DNA of 64,000 bases from Adenanthera pavonina (lineage: Eukaryota; Streptophyta; Magnoliopsida; Fabales; Fabaceae), in assembly GCA_026686845.1 (NCBI GenBank), contig JAIVEN010000004.1, positions 16,276,827 to 16,340,826 of the forward strand, read 5' to 3'. Made by a program: the position numbers and the translations under genes. The notes beneath the pieces were generated by a model. It did not search any database. It saw nothing but the letters and a program-made list of their open reading frames with translations, and had not been told where the DNA came from. Below are positions 24,621 to 36,825 of the stretch, piece by piece. Within the stretch, counting starts at the first letter, position 1. The number at the start of each line of letters is the position of its first letter.

Positions 24621-25616
24621 GATATTTTCATGCAATTCTGTCTTTAAAATTTTCAATATAAGAATCAATTCTAACTTGAGCTTCGAAGTATGCTTAATCT
24701 AAGGTGCAGGTGCTCCTTGTGAAAATCAATGGCAATAAACTTGAAGATTGGAGCACGTCAGAATGAAACAACCAGAAAATGGAATAAAAGATGTAAATCC
24801 TAAGTTTTGGATCCATTCTGTAAGTTTTTAAAGATGAAATTCGCATTTTAATGTATGTTAGACGTATTTTGCTTCATAAAATGTGCTTCTGACATGGTCA
24901 ATATGGTCAACATTCGAATTTTAGTTCACTAACAGACGAACTTCGGCCTGTTATGCCCTGGAACAGTTCTCTGTAATGCCTCAAAATTCGTCTGTTGAAA
25001 CTTGAAAGTTTGAATTTTCAAAGTCAGAAACTTCAATATTATGTTTGTCCATCACTGCTACACAAATTATTACCTCCTAACATACGAATGTTGGACAATC
25101 TTTACATAGTAAGAAAATTCAAATTTTCAGTTCAAAATTCGTCTGATGAATCATGACCTACATGCTGAATTGTTAAAAGATACAGCTCTGCCTGTTTAAT
25201 TCATCTGAATGATTGATAGTTTGATTGTTAACTGCCTTCTTCTATTCAACATTCGAACTTTGGTGGAACAAAATTCGTCTGTTGTCCTTGTATTGCTTGT
25301 TTCAAGCCACTGTCAGACGAACTTTCAAGATGAAAATTCATCTGTCAGTAAGCCGTGCTAAACGGTTTAACTTGTAACTGCCCGAAGTTCGAATTTTGGC
25401 CCCTCAAAATTTGTCTGTCAGACGGTTACACACGTTAAATGCTACGGTTTTCCTCAGAACAGACGCAGCCCTATCTGTAACCTCTCTGAATCCGTTCTGA
25501 TTCTTTCTTTAATTCTCTTAACTCCTGTCCAAAAATCGTCATTCTTCACTATTTAAACTTCCATTCGCATCCTATAAACCCTTTCTTGACGTCATTCCAC
25601 TTCATTCCACTGAAAA
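24621..25616 (+). other. Post-pol spacer of Sire-C
   Basis: About 1 kb without coding capacity. It has many TTCGAATTTT, CAGACGAACTT and TTCGTCTGTT motifs like those in the LTR (for example 24912, 24942, 24991, 25249, 25276, 25315, 25385). It may act as the promoter or leader of the additional ORF; that is inference. Confidence 0.7.
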
Positions 25617-27786
25617 ATGGCGAGAGTAAAGATCCCTGGAGCAGGACAAGCTGGGACTCGGCCAAAAAGAACGGTTAAATCCCAATATGCTACAAAAGAA
25701 GGAGAAAAATCCAAGAGAAAGGCCGAACCCAGTAAAGCTACCCCTTCTAAACGCCAGAAATCATCATCCAAGGCAGATTCTCAGAAAACTGGGCCTTCCT
25801 CTTCAAAAACTGCAATTCCTTCGGGTGATACTACTGCTGTGGCTTCCTCCTCTTCTACACAATCTGGAGAATTTGAGCTTACCACATTACTACTTTGGAG
25901 CACTCCTGAGATTCAAGAAGAGTTTTCTGCCAAGTTTTCCAGTAAAAAGGTAATCAAGCCTCACTGTAAATTTGGAGCAATTTTTGGTATCCAACAACTT
26001 TGATGCTGCACTATGGTTGATAAGATACAAAAACCTGTTGGAAATTACTGAAAAATATGATGATGAAGTAGTGAAGACTTGGTATGCCTCTCTTCAATAT
26101 AACAGCAAGAAAAGGAAATGTGAGGTCACTTTGAGATCAAGGACCATCTGGCTTGCTGATGAAACAATCAATGAAGTGCTGGAAATCCCAGGACAAGATA
26201 GGGTGAAAATTGACATTACAGCCTCTGGATACATGGATGAGGCAAGCACAGAGGATGAAGAAGGTGGATCCTTTCTGAACTACAAAGAGAGCACCATCTT
26301 GGACACCTTGTTCAGGAGAAGGGATAACAGGCCAACAATAAATCTGTTGAAGCCCACAGACCTAAGTGTACAAGTCAGGATCCTGCACTATATAGTGTCC
26401 AGGATCATATTCAACAAGGGTGGCAGCTTCAATTTGATAACAAGGGCAGAGGCTCATGTGATGACTGCTATCATTCGTGGGAAGCTAATCAACATGGGTC
26501 ATATCATCCTCCAGAGAATGATAAAGGCAAGGGATCAGAGGAAGGATTCCACACTCCCCTATGCTGCAATTATTTCAAGAATCCTGCAGCATGCTAGGAT
26601 TCAACACATTGAAAAGGGGAAAGGGAAACTCACTGAGGCATTCAAAGAAGAGGAACTGCAAAGGATGGGTATTGAACGAGATGAAGGCAGATGGGTTGGA
26701 AAGGGAGCAGGGAAATCTGAAGATCTGTTCTTTGCTGCTGATGCCTCCCTCCAACAAGAAGGCACCTCTGAGGCCCCTGCCAAATTAGTACCTCAGCCTT
26801 CTCAGCCAATCCCATCTCCCTCCAGGCCCACTCAACCTCCTTTCACTCCCTCCTCACGGGCCAAGCCAACAAAGGTCATTGAGCTGTTTGACAGTCTGTC
26901 AACACTCATTCTCAGCATAAGAGATGAGCAAAATGCCAAATTTGCTCATCTACAAGATCAGATCCATCAGTTGGCTGTGAACATGAAGGTGGTGGCTGAT
27001 GCGTATGAAGAAATAAGGAATGCTATTCCTACCACTTCAGCTCCACCTCAGCCTGGTGTCCCTGAGCCTACTCTATCTCCAACTCCTGAGCCTCCAAGCC
27101 CCTTCGAGATTGCCTCCTCTGACCATGATGATAATGTAGATGGTGCTGTTGCAATGAGAACACCAAGTCCTGGTCCACCCTTGGACTATGGATTGGAAGA
27201 AGAAGAAGGACTTCAGCAGACAAGTCCTCATGAGCCCATGCAAGAAGTTGCTCAGGAATCAATTCTGTCCACTCAAGAATCTGAGCAAGTTGAAAAACTG
27301 GTGGCAGCAATTTCAAGCTCCTCTATGCAAGAAGTTGTGAGCACTAAAGAAAGGAGCCTTGTACCTGTTGTTGACTTTGTTGCCATTGCTCACAATGCTT
27401 TACTGGAAGCTCAGAGGAAAAGACTGGAAGAAATGTTTCCTCCTGCTAAACCAGCTTCCTCTTCTCTAGCTGCCTATGGTCTTACAGAGGAACAAAGGGC
27501 TCAACTAGCTCTTACCAGACAGGCAATGCAGGAGCTGCTGGAAATCTCTGACGAGGAAACAAGCACTGATCCCCCAGCTGAAATTCCTTTTGCTCCTGTG
27601 CCCTTTCGTGCTATTCCTGTCTCTCAGATCCCTCCTCCGGCTGATTTTGTTGGCCTTCCTGATGATGTCAAAAAGGGGGAGAAGTCTGGGCAAACTGCTG
27701 GACAAACTGGAAAGACTGCTGCTGAGCAATCTGGTAAAGGAAAAGGGAAATCCTACAGCAAGAAGACCAAGACCAAGAAGAAATGA
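25617..27786 (+). pseudogene. Additional sense ORF of Sire-C (unknown function) with a 2-bp frameshift
   Basis: Starts with an ATG at 25617 (MARVKIPGAGQAG) and ends at 27786. The N-terminus is basic and Ser/Lys-rich (KRKAEPSKATPSKRQK), suggesting a nuclear signal. A central domain of about 200 residues (WLIRYKNLLE, KTWYASLQYN, LEIPGQD, ILDTLFRRR, SRIIFNKGGSFN, IIRGKLINMGHI) resembles the 'putative plant transposon protein' domain. Then come proline-rich spacers, a short helical segment, IAHNALLEAQRKRLEEMF, and a basic C-terminal tail. The upstream part (to 26003) and the rest (from 25972) are in different frames because a GT present in the other copies is missing around 25968. No signal peptide or clear membrane helix is visible, so an envelope role is unsupported. 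Confidence 0.85.
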
Positions 27787-28044
27787 TTGGAAATCCTTGT
27801 TGTACTTTGTACCTGGTTTTGTTGTTTGAAATTTGTTGATTGGACTAGTTTTGATGTTTGAACTTTGCATTATTTGGTTCTGTATAAGCAACTTTTGTTT
27901 AAATGAATGGATCCCTTTGTTGCTAAGTTTTGTGCCTTAATTCTGTTGATATCTTATGCATATGTTGAGGGGGAGCTTGTGAAAGCAAACCCAAGTACTA
28001 ATCCAGTTTGTAAGTTGTTTTGTCATCATCAAAAAGGGGGAGAA
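27661..28044 (+). other. Multiple polypurine tracts before the Sire-C 3' LTR
   Basis: AAAAAGGGGGAGAA occurs at 28031-28044, abutting the LTR, and almost the same tract at about 27670-27683, inside the end of the additional ORF. A third, GAGGGGGAG, lies at about 27967-27975. The one at the LTR edge should prime plus-strand DNA. Repeated tracts of this kind have been described as a Sirevirus hallmark. Confidence 0.8.
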
Positions 28045-29906
28045 TGTTGAATCAAGAGTTTTGATGATTTTAAACCAACTCTCAAGAGCTTGGATTGAAG
28101 ATATCAAAGAAGAACAAAGCTGTTTCAAGTGAAGATTTACTGAGTATTTGCTGTTAGATCTCTTGTAGGATCTTTAGTTTTTGGTATAATTGGGTAAAAG
28201 ATTTTGATTTAAAGAAAAGATGTTTTCAAACTTTGATTTTGTGTTAAATCTTTTAATATTTGAAAAACACCTTTGAACAGACGAAGGTTGAGAGTTTAAA
28301 CTGAACTGTCAAGTTAGAAATTCGAATTTTGCCTTTGGAAATTTGAATTTCAAGCTAAAACTGAATAAGTCTGAAGAGACTGCTCTCTGTCAGAAAAATT
28401 TTGGTTGTTCAAAATTCGAATTTTCATCTAGTCTGAAAAGAGGCCTTTTGTAACAGACGAACTTCACACTTTCAAAATTCGAATTTCAAGTAAAATGAAG
28501 TTTGTGAAAATCAAAGAAATTCGTCTGAAACTATGATAAAGTGCATCTGAAATCAAAATGAAATTAAGTTTGATAAATGCTCTCTGACAGACGAATTTTG
28601 AAGTTCCAACATTCGAATTTTCATATAAGTCTGAAAGATGCTTCTTTACAACAGACGAACTTTGGGTTTTCAAAATTCGAATTTCAAACAAAACAAAACT
28701 TGAGAAAATTGAAGAAATTCGTCTGAAACTATGTTAAAGTTCACCTGAGATCAAGAGTGATTTCAGTTTTAAAACTGCTCTCTGACAGACGAACTTTGAG
28801 CATTGAAATTCGAATTTCAGAAGCTACGTTCTTGAGTCTATTGAAATGAAACATTGACATACGAATGATAAGAACTTGCAACATTCGAATGATGAAATGA
28901 GTCTGAAAAGAGTTTCTCTGACAGACGAATTTCGCCTTTCCAAAATTCAAATTTCGAAGAAAGTTATCTACTGTGTCTCTTTAAACGTTCAATGAACAGA
29001 CAAATTTTGGGGATCCAAAATTCGAATTTCGAAGGCACTGTAGAAAATTGAAAACACTGTTCATACTTAACTGAAAACTTTCTTCTTGAAAATTCGTATG
29101 TCACATTGTGAAAATGTTTTGTAAGTTTCAAAATTCGAATTTCACTTCATGAACAGACAAACTTCGTGCTGTAACGTTGGAAGCTTTAATCTTCGGTTCC
29201 TTCGAAATTCGTCTGTTGGCCAACCAAAATTCGAATTTCAGTATGTCAGAAACATTAAATGCGGTTGGTAAACGGATAGTTTTTCAGAGTAACCGTTGAA
29301 TAACTTCTCCAATGGATAGATTTAGTCTCTAACGGATATTTGAGACCTAAATCTATAAATACAACATCATTTGAAGTTGTGGGTAACAAAATCAAACTTG
29401 TATATACCGGATTTCTGCTGATTCTTTTTCTCAAAAGCTTTTACCCTCTTAACTTCAAAACTTGTACTTAAACTTTCACATCCACTCTTTTACAAGAGAG
29501 TTACTTCATTGTAATCAATCTATTCTTCATCTGGAAGATAGGTTTACTTGTGAGGGATATTCACAAGGGGATTGGGAAGCACATAGTGAAAGTGCTTGAA
29601 GAGTTTGAGAGAGCTCAGAAACAGAGCAAACCCATGTACTGTGGCTTTAGCAAGAAGCCCACTGAAATTCTTGCTGTATAGTGGATAAATCTCAAGAGGT
29701 GTCTTGGGGACTGGATGTAGGTCAAGTGAATAGACCGAACCAGGATAAATCTCTGACTTCATTTCTCCTTATCTTTATTTTTCACCTTACTCTGTTTTAC
29801 GCATTGCTTTCATTATACTGTGATATCTTCACTTACTTCACTTTGTGCAGAAAAATTTCAAACTTCCCAATTCACCCCCCCTCTTGGGAAGTCAGCCTTG
29901 CTAACA
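28045..29906 (+). repeat. 3' LTR of Sire-C
   Basis: 1862 bp, TGTTGAATCA to TTGCTAACA, one base longer than the 5' LTR because of a seventh C in the run at about 29874. Followed by the target copy GTACC. Confidence 0.96.
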
Positions 29907-29911
29907 GTACC

Positions 29912-31184
29912 CACTTTCATTTTTAATCATTTGCCACTGTTGGACTATGGTTGCATATTTAGTAAGCTATGTTTTTGGTGAATTTATTAAGCTATGTTTT
30001 TTGGTGCCTTCATTATAGTGTCTGTGAAAGCATTTTTCTGTACATTTTCAATTAAGTTATGTTTATTGTTTCAGAGTAAAATTAGCTGTTAGTCTTAGAA
30101 ATTGTCACTTCTTATAGCATCTCTCTTATACATGCCTGAGTGTCTCTTATTGCTTCATATATTCTCACTTTCCGTCAAGGCTTCAAGGTAAACAAGAGAT
30201 ACATGGATGTAGCTCATTAAGATACTTAGATTTGCTTTTAGAAAGATTCAGGAATTGCTTGAGCTGGTTTTTAAATTTTTGAGACCTTTTCGCTATTATC
30301 CCTATCCTTATCAATATCTAACATATGCCATCATTTTAACAATGCAATATCATCATCAATGTCACATGAAGTTTTCTTAGTTGCTGTTGTAAAATTGTCA
30401 GAGTCAACTAGGTGATGTTTAATGTCACTAGTTTTCAAAATATGCTGTGACATTTTAACAATCATGCATTCTACTTGACTTCATTATTTCTTGAAGCTTT
30501 TGAATCTTCATCACAGAAGGATGCCATTACGAAGAGGGATTTATCGTCCCATCTTAATTAATTTTATCATTCAGATTATCTAGTGAATCCTTTTATACCC
30601 AATAAATATCAATTTTGCTTTCCTTGTTTATGATAGTGATGAACCGCTAGTTTATATAGAAAACATTAGTCCCCGGTTAGGGAAAGGTTGGTTGTGAGGA
30701 GGGTACGTAACTTTGAGAGCAAGAAAGGGACTTATTTCCTTTATAGAGTGGGTGAGTTTGGGCAATTCTGATATGGGAAGGCTTATAAGGACCAAAGGAA
30801 GAGTGGAAAAGGTCAAAAAATTATTGAATGGATTTGGGAGATAACTAACATCTTAAAGGCCTAGCATTTTTTTATCTTTTCTTCATATTTTTATGTTTCT
30901 AAGGCATCTTTGCCATTATGGTGACTAGCCTATGTTTCATTATTTCAATTCAACCAATTTAGTATTTTTCTTTTGTTTTCTAGGGTGTTTGTTTGGGTTC
31001 TACCAGATGGTTTGGTTAAATTTTTATGTGTCAAGAGGTTAGTGCTTTGGTACTTAACTATTTCATTGGAAGGAATACAACAATTTCATAATTTCATTGA
31101 TTGTTGAGGTTAGGCTCGAAGATAATAAGCTATTTGAGATATTTGATCAAATCATTCTTAAACTTTACATATCTTAAGTGATTG
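29912..31184. other. Non-coding part of the Harbinger element
   Basis: AT-rich sequence between Sire-C and the end of the Myb/SANT-like gene. I see no gene, tandem repeat or element boundary in it. Confidence 0.5.
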
Positions 31185-33332
31185 TCATTGAACTATAAAT
31201 AGGGTCTTCAATTCATCAGGAACATCAGGGAACCCAAACATTAGTATTTCATTTCCTACAAGAATAACATGGGCCTTGTTGATTTCTTGCACTATCAATC
31301 AATCAACCTTTAACAACTTCTTGTATAAATCATGAGTACACACAATTTTTGTTGAGTCTCGGCACATGGAAACAAATGTGGAGCACATAGTCTCAACCAC
31401 TTTAGTCATACCATGCTCTAACTTCACTGATGCATTATTCATTGCCTCAGCCAGGATATCAGCAGCATCACGACTATTTTTTCACCTCTTCTTAGCAGAT
31501 GATTGCACTTCTGGTGTAATTTCATATGCTCCCAAGTTATTTTCCACTTCAATAACATCATCATTAGGAAGGACATCATTTTCCTGAGCAGCTGCAATTT
31601 CTTCATTAACCTCATCAACAACTTCACTAGGAAGTTGTGCACCTTGACCAGTAGCCCAATCTTTGCCCCATATAATGTCAAATGTTAAAAGTGAGGCAAA
31701 CATTTATTGCGATATTGACTAGCTTGCTTATTCACCTGACATTTGAACCATATAAATCATTATTCAATATTTAAACTGAGAAATAAGTCAAAAGGAAATA
31801 GAAATCTGACTCTATGTGATGCAAATAAATAATAGATTATTCAAGAATGCTTTTTTATGATCTACAATAAAATAAATTAACCACATATATCTTGTATTAT
31901 GTCTTTCAAACTATTTATCAATTATCAATTTGTCAACGAACTTTGTAATATGATATAATTCATAATTAAAAAAATAGGCCTTCCGATTTGAAAACTATGG
32001 TATCATTCACAAACTTTAACTACAACAAACCTGTACTACCTTTGTTCTCCCTAATAAACTCTAGATCATAACTTAGGTAAACTAACATCTAACACAACCA
32101 AACAACCAAGGTAAACTAGAAAGTAAATAAAGGATCACCTTACTACCTTTTGCATCCTTTTAAACTAAGACTTTGATTGACCATAAATAATTTAAACAAA
32201 AACAGAAGTTATTGACAATAAAAAGCCACAAATTCATTTCCTTTACCAATTGCCAAGGCCTTTCTGTCACATAAATCCTCATCAAACTTACTCGTCAAAA
32301 CATGCAATCCAGAACAAATCTCACAAGCACTAAAGTAGACCAAAATTATGTCTCTTAGAACCTCCTTAGACCTTAATAAAATTCTGCGGCAAAAATCTTA
32401 TAAGCACCAGCGATCAAACTAATGGACCTTAGGACCCTAGAATTAATCTGCCAGAAAAGACTAAGATCAGGCAACAAAGACTATAGAAAAATGAAGCAGA
32501 TATAAACCCAAATTGAATAGTCATATATGATGCTTATCCAAGTATCCAGTCCTACCAACAAATGAGCTGGTAGCTATTGTGGCAGCATTTGCTCTAGAGC
32601 CTATAATAGATCCATGGCCCATGGCTTCCCCTCTTGAGAGCCTATTCTTATCCCAATTTTATATCCTTTTCTTATGGCAAATGTCTAGCATCACACACTA
32701 ACCACATGCACTTCTTGAGTAAGGACAATTGCACAAATAAATAATGTCATAAGTACAACATTTTCAACACATGGAATAGAGAACAGTTTAGGTATACCAT
32801 TGCAAAAGTGAACTAAACTACCATATTACAAATATTCAAGTGAGAGCATAAAAAACACATGGAAAAGAGAGCAATTTATACACAAATTGAAAGATTGAGC
32901 ACATTATATCTATCCCCAAAAATTGAGCACATGATCAAAACAATCCTAATTTGAAAGATTGTATAATATACGCAAATATTACCTTGATATATGCATCCTA
33001 TACGGGATCTTTTGCAATTATGCATTTTGTGCTAGAGTCCTAGCCGAATCCAAATGTATGGGTCCGTAAATCATATCAAAGACAAGTTCCCAAGACTTTT
33101 TGACTGTCCTCAATCTGTTATGAATGTGAGGGTTGGCTTTTATTCCATAGCCCAGAGCTTTTTCAGCCATAATTTTCTCTAGCTTCTTATAATCGTCATC
33201 CTTGAATCCTTCCTTAGTAGCATACTCACCGGATACCTTCAGCTGCACCAAACATTCAACAAGCAGTGCATCCTCATGGGTAGTCCACACATGCTTTGTT
33301 ATAGATGAACCAACATCTTGTTCAAAGTCCAT
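31185..33332 (-). pseudogene. Harbinger-associated Myb/SANT-like protein gene, two exons, decayed
   Basis: Exon 1 starts with an ATG at 33332 and encodes a Myb/SANT-like DNA-binding domain of the type found in plant Harbinger elements: WTTHEDALLVECLVQL, then YKKLEKIMAEK and HIHNRLRTVKKSWELV. The second exon (31185-31703) carries the matching C-terminal region: FDIIWGKDWATGQGA, an acidic linker, then AADILAEAMNNAS. An in-frame TGA at 31482-31484 and a further TGA about 150 bp on interrupt exon 2. The intron would be about 1.3 kb; its exact donor is not resolved. In PIF/Harbinger systems this second protein binds DNA and helps the transposase enter the nucleus. Confidence 0.75.
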
Positions 33333-33603
33333 CCTAACATTTGAAAACACAAAACACAATAAAGTAACACATGCAACAAACCACAAATTACCCAACACAA
33401 GTTACAATATTCAAGAGCACCTAACCAAACATTATACACAGCATAGAAACAAAAACAACACATGTTATAGTAAGCATGAAAATTAAACGAGATCTCAAGT
33501 ATGGACAGAAGGTACAAGATTGTTGTCCATATCATAGTTTTCACATTTAGTTCCAAACTACATATTGAAGATAGAAAAAAAGATTAAAACATGATTATGC
33601 ATT
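33333..33603. other. Spacer between the two Harbinger genes
   Basis: The transposase stop (33604) and the Myb-like start (33332) are about 270 bp apart with both genes on the minus strand. No feature is visible in the gap. Confidence 0.5.
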
Positions 33604-34850
33604 CTACTTACGAGATCTAAATGCCCTATACAAATCCTCAGCCATGTTATCTCTGAAAGCATTCCAAGTATCTAAGGGTTCAATCGTTGAGATCAGATTG
33701 AATTCTGGGGTGGCAATTGGTTGTTTAACTGCATGAAATTCATCCTCCAATGGGTCCTGCATGTTGTCTTGCATAATCAGATTATGCAATAAGTAGCATG
33801 CAATTATATATCAATTTTGAATTCGCATAGGATAATATGAGGGACTCCTCAAAATTGCCCACCTCAATTTCAATATCCCAAAACACCTTTCAATTATATT
33901 CCTTGCCGATGAGTGTCGCATGTTGAAACACTCCATTGGAGTTTGTGGATGTCGTCCTTCTTGCCACTCACTAAGGTGATACCTTTGACCTCAATATGGG
34001 GCCAAGAACTCTTCACAATTACTGTACCCTGCATCAACAAGATAGTAATAACCTACTCCAAATAAATTGGTACTTTGATAACCTATTATTCATTAGACAT
34101 GGACAAAAAACCAATAGTTACAAGTGTACCTTGAGGCACAGTAAAGCCATTACGTCTACTCATGGCATGCCTTGAATTAGCTGCAGATCCTTCCCATCCC
34201 GAAAACACAAATATGAATTCACCATTAGGAGTACAAACACCCAACACATTTGTTATGATCTCCCCCTTTCTATTACGATAACTTACCTTCATTTGGATAG
34301 GTACTTGAAGCCTTATATGTGTACCATCCAATGCACCAAGGCAACCTTGCACTCAAAGTCATGATTGATTAAAATCATACTAACAAAATACATGGAAACA
34401 GTTTGCAAATTATATATATCTATATACCTTAAACCACTTCCACCTTTCATCAGTTGGATCCTCTAGTATTACCTCAGGGTTCTTGAATAGCTCTCCTTGA
34501 AGTCACATCATTGCTCTATGTATTGAGTTGAAATAACAACTAATGGTTTCCCTGGATCTCCCAAACTCAAATTGTATTACTTTATTTTTCATGTGATGAG
34601 CAAGTATATGCAAGGAGATTGCCACTTGCTCATTTACTAACATATGTCTAGTTGGTTTTAGGCCACCTATTGTATCTAGCATACCACAAAGTCGATCAAA
34701 GGTGACTCTATGCATCTTAATTTGATTGAAACAAGTTGTGTCACTCATATACACCAACTCCCAAAGGTGCCTTCTTTTACTATGAAAGTCAAGAGTACAT
34801 GACCGATTCCTTAGTAGCCTCCTAATATTCAACAATGATATACTATACAT
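33604..34850 (-). pseudogene. Harbinger DDE transposase gene, decayed
   Basis: Exon 1 (34850 to about 34428) encodes the helical N-terminal region (MHRVTFDRLCGML, RPTRHMLVNEQ-like, GRSRETISCYF). Exon 2 begins at GCLGALDGTHI, the first catalytic aspartate, and continues to SGWEGSAANSR. A 77-bp intron with GT-AG ends (34053-34129) leads to exon 3 with LVDAGY, the second aspartate, IIERCFGILK with the catalytic glutamate, then LLHNLI and the end RSRK at 33604. In-frame stops are at 34500-34502, around 33994 and around 33815; at least one matches CGA changed to TGA. The first intron lies at about 34353-34427, with an unclear acceptor. The family cuts and pastes the element at TWA sites. Confidence 0.85.
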
Positions 34851-36790
34851 CTAATGCACAAACATTATCTGTAAGGAATGCATAATCATTAACCATGCTA
34901 GCATTATATGAGTAAATACTTCATCTTCATCTATAACTATAGTATTCCACAGTTTAAAGTTAACATCATGGTATATTATAGTAGACACCCAAAGAAGGAG
35001 TACTACTTCTATATATGTAAGTAAATAAAAACTAGGGGCATTTCAAAAATCTTAACAACCTCATATGTAAATAAAATTATTAGCAATCAACTGAAAAAGG
35101 AAGCATTCAACTAAATTCCACATATGAATAACTTTATACAACACTAATAAATAGTAAAAGCCATATAACTGAAATGACAAAAGAATTAAATAGAACGGAG
35201 CATTGAATATGTACATATATACATCACACACACACAAGTGGCAATTTCTAATTGGGAAGTTGAAGAGAACCATGGTAGATCCCTCTTGCATTTTATTTTG
35301 TTGTTATTGCCCCAATTTTAATAAAAATTATCTCAACTAATAAGTACAACATTCTAAATAACCACGTTTTATTACTCCAATATAAGTATACTTTTGTTTC
35401 AATGACTAACTTGTTTCTATCTCAGATTTAGCAATAAAAGCCAATGAGTAGGAATCTTTACAAAAACAAAACATTAGACCTTTTTATGTGTTGGAGAACT
35501 CTATTGGGTAAGGAAATGGTCCTCCGAATTGTCTACTTGAAGTTGAGGATCCCTGTCGCTATATGGCTAGTTAATACCATTTGGGACATTAAGAGTTTTA
35601 CACGAGAGACTAACCATCACTGCGAAACAAATATTTAGACAAGTGAATGAGTGTGTGAATTAGCTTACTCATCAAACTCACAGAATTGATAGCAACTTCT
35701 TTGTCCTTTTGTAACCTCTTCTAGGTTGTAGTCATATCATTGACATTGATAATAGAAAAGAGAGTAACTCTATGTAATTTCTTTGGTGTTTTCTAGCCCT
35801 TTTTTTTTCAAATTAAAAGCTCAAATACAAACACTTGAATGAATTTTGGACTAAAATAAAATTTTTAATTCCCCCTTAAAATTAACTACACAATGCCAAG
35901 GTAAATTTATTTGTCTGAAAGAATACATGATAATACTCTGAGGCTAACCACATGCTGATAAGCATTAGTATGATTTTGGGTCAAGATTCATGTTCTTTTA
36001 TTCATGAAAAAAATCTACAAGAAATAAAGATATCCAATTGGGTTTGGTCAAATATGCGGGTCGAACATGGCTTGTTAAGATTTGGATTCAGTAAGAGTCG
36101 ATAAGAATCTATTCCAGTAATCTATTTTGCAACTCACAATAGTTAATAAAACAATACATTTTGGTTTATGAACTCTAGAACATTTGTTTAATTACAAACA
36201 AGTAGCTAGGATGGAGTCTTACACGACACCCCCAATAGAAGAAAAAAGGTGAGGGGTGATTGTGTTTCTAGGAGAAGAAGAAGGATCGAAAACATTACCC
36301 AGGAGAAGAAGAACGACAGAAAACATTGCAACCAATAAAAATCTGAGCAACTACCATAAACACCATAGACAGACATCGTGATTCTCATCCATAAGCTACA
36401 ACAAACAAATTGTGAACCACATGACAAAAATCGAATGACATGAGGAAGACTACAGGATCTACTCACCGGTAACGGGATTTCTCTTCCCATGACGTTGATC
36501 AGTGGCGATTCCTCCCCCTGCTCGCAGCAATACTCATCGGGTTAGGTTTTGCGATGTGATAGAATCCAAGGACTACGATGATGGAATGAATTTGTAGATT
36601 GTAATTTTAATTTTCATGAGGTATTTGCGTCTTTTTCTATCCCCACTACACTTATGTGATCCAGTTTACATACAAAATATTGTGTATTTGAGATAACCTC
36701 ACATGCCTCACCTAGGTAATCATATGCACATGTAAAATGTGGAACCAAACAAGCAAAACTTATGTGATGTGGGCATCATTACCTTCACAT
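34851..36790. other. Upstream (right) non-coding part of the Harbinger element
   Basis: AT-rich sequence upstream of the transposase start. A GC-richer patch near 36480-36540 could belong to the transposase leader or promoter, but nothing decisive is seen. Confidence 0.45.
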
Positions 36791-36798
36791 GTGGGAGG

Positions 36799-36825
36799 GG
36801 GGTTGTAAATGAACCAAACATGCCC
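36799..36825 (-). repeat. Right terminal inverted repeat of the Harbinger element
   Basis: Reads GGGCATGTTTGGTTCATTTAC on the minus strand and is followed on the plus strand by the TAA target copy. Confidence 0.65.

Larger units (their letters stand above)
17774..29906 (+). mobile_element. Sire-C: complete, young Sirevirus-like Ty1/copia element
   Basis: Twelve kilobases with two near-identical LTRs, a primer-binding site, gag, pol, spacer, additional ORF and polypurine tracts. The flanking 5-bp target duplication GTACC is perfect (17769-17773 and 29907-29911). Comparing the LTRs by eye I find about 21 substitutions and one C-run length change in about 1861 bp (about 1 percent). Most are C/T or G/A changes, often in CG sites. 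That implies insertion well under a few million years ago at usual plant rates. Despite this it has a TAA inside gag, a TGA inside reverse transcriptase and a 2-bp deletion in the additional ORF, so it is unlikely to move on its own. Confidence 0.96.
17194..36825 (-). mobile_element. PIF/Harbinger-like DNA transposon, interrupted by Sire-C
   Basis: Terminal inverted repeats are AGCGTATTTGGTTC at the left end and, on the minus strand, GGGCATGTTTGGTTC at the right end. Both are flanked by TAA (17191-17193 and 36826-36828), the 3-bp target class of this superfamily. Subterminal sequences are also similar, for example a stretch around 17345-17365 against the minus strand near 36630. Removing Sire-C and its target duplication leaves about 7.5 kb, large for the family. 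It carries a DDE transposase and a Myb/SANT-like protein gene, both minus strand and both inactivated by nonsense codons. Confidence 0.75.

Noticed and set aside
25900..26010. A possible intron between the two frames of the Sire-C additional ORF
   Set aside because: Sire-A and Sire-D have two extra bases (GT) at the same place, which fully explain the frame change as a deletion.
25617..27786. Calling the additional ORF an envelope gene
   Set aside because: Position alone suggests it; there is no signal peptide, transmembrane segment or cleavage site that I can see.
36206..36490. Cysteine-rich open frame of 94 residues, minus strand
   Set aside because: It is inside the Harbinger 5' region, with no homology I can name and no splice support.
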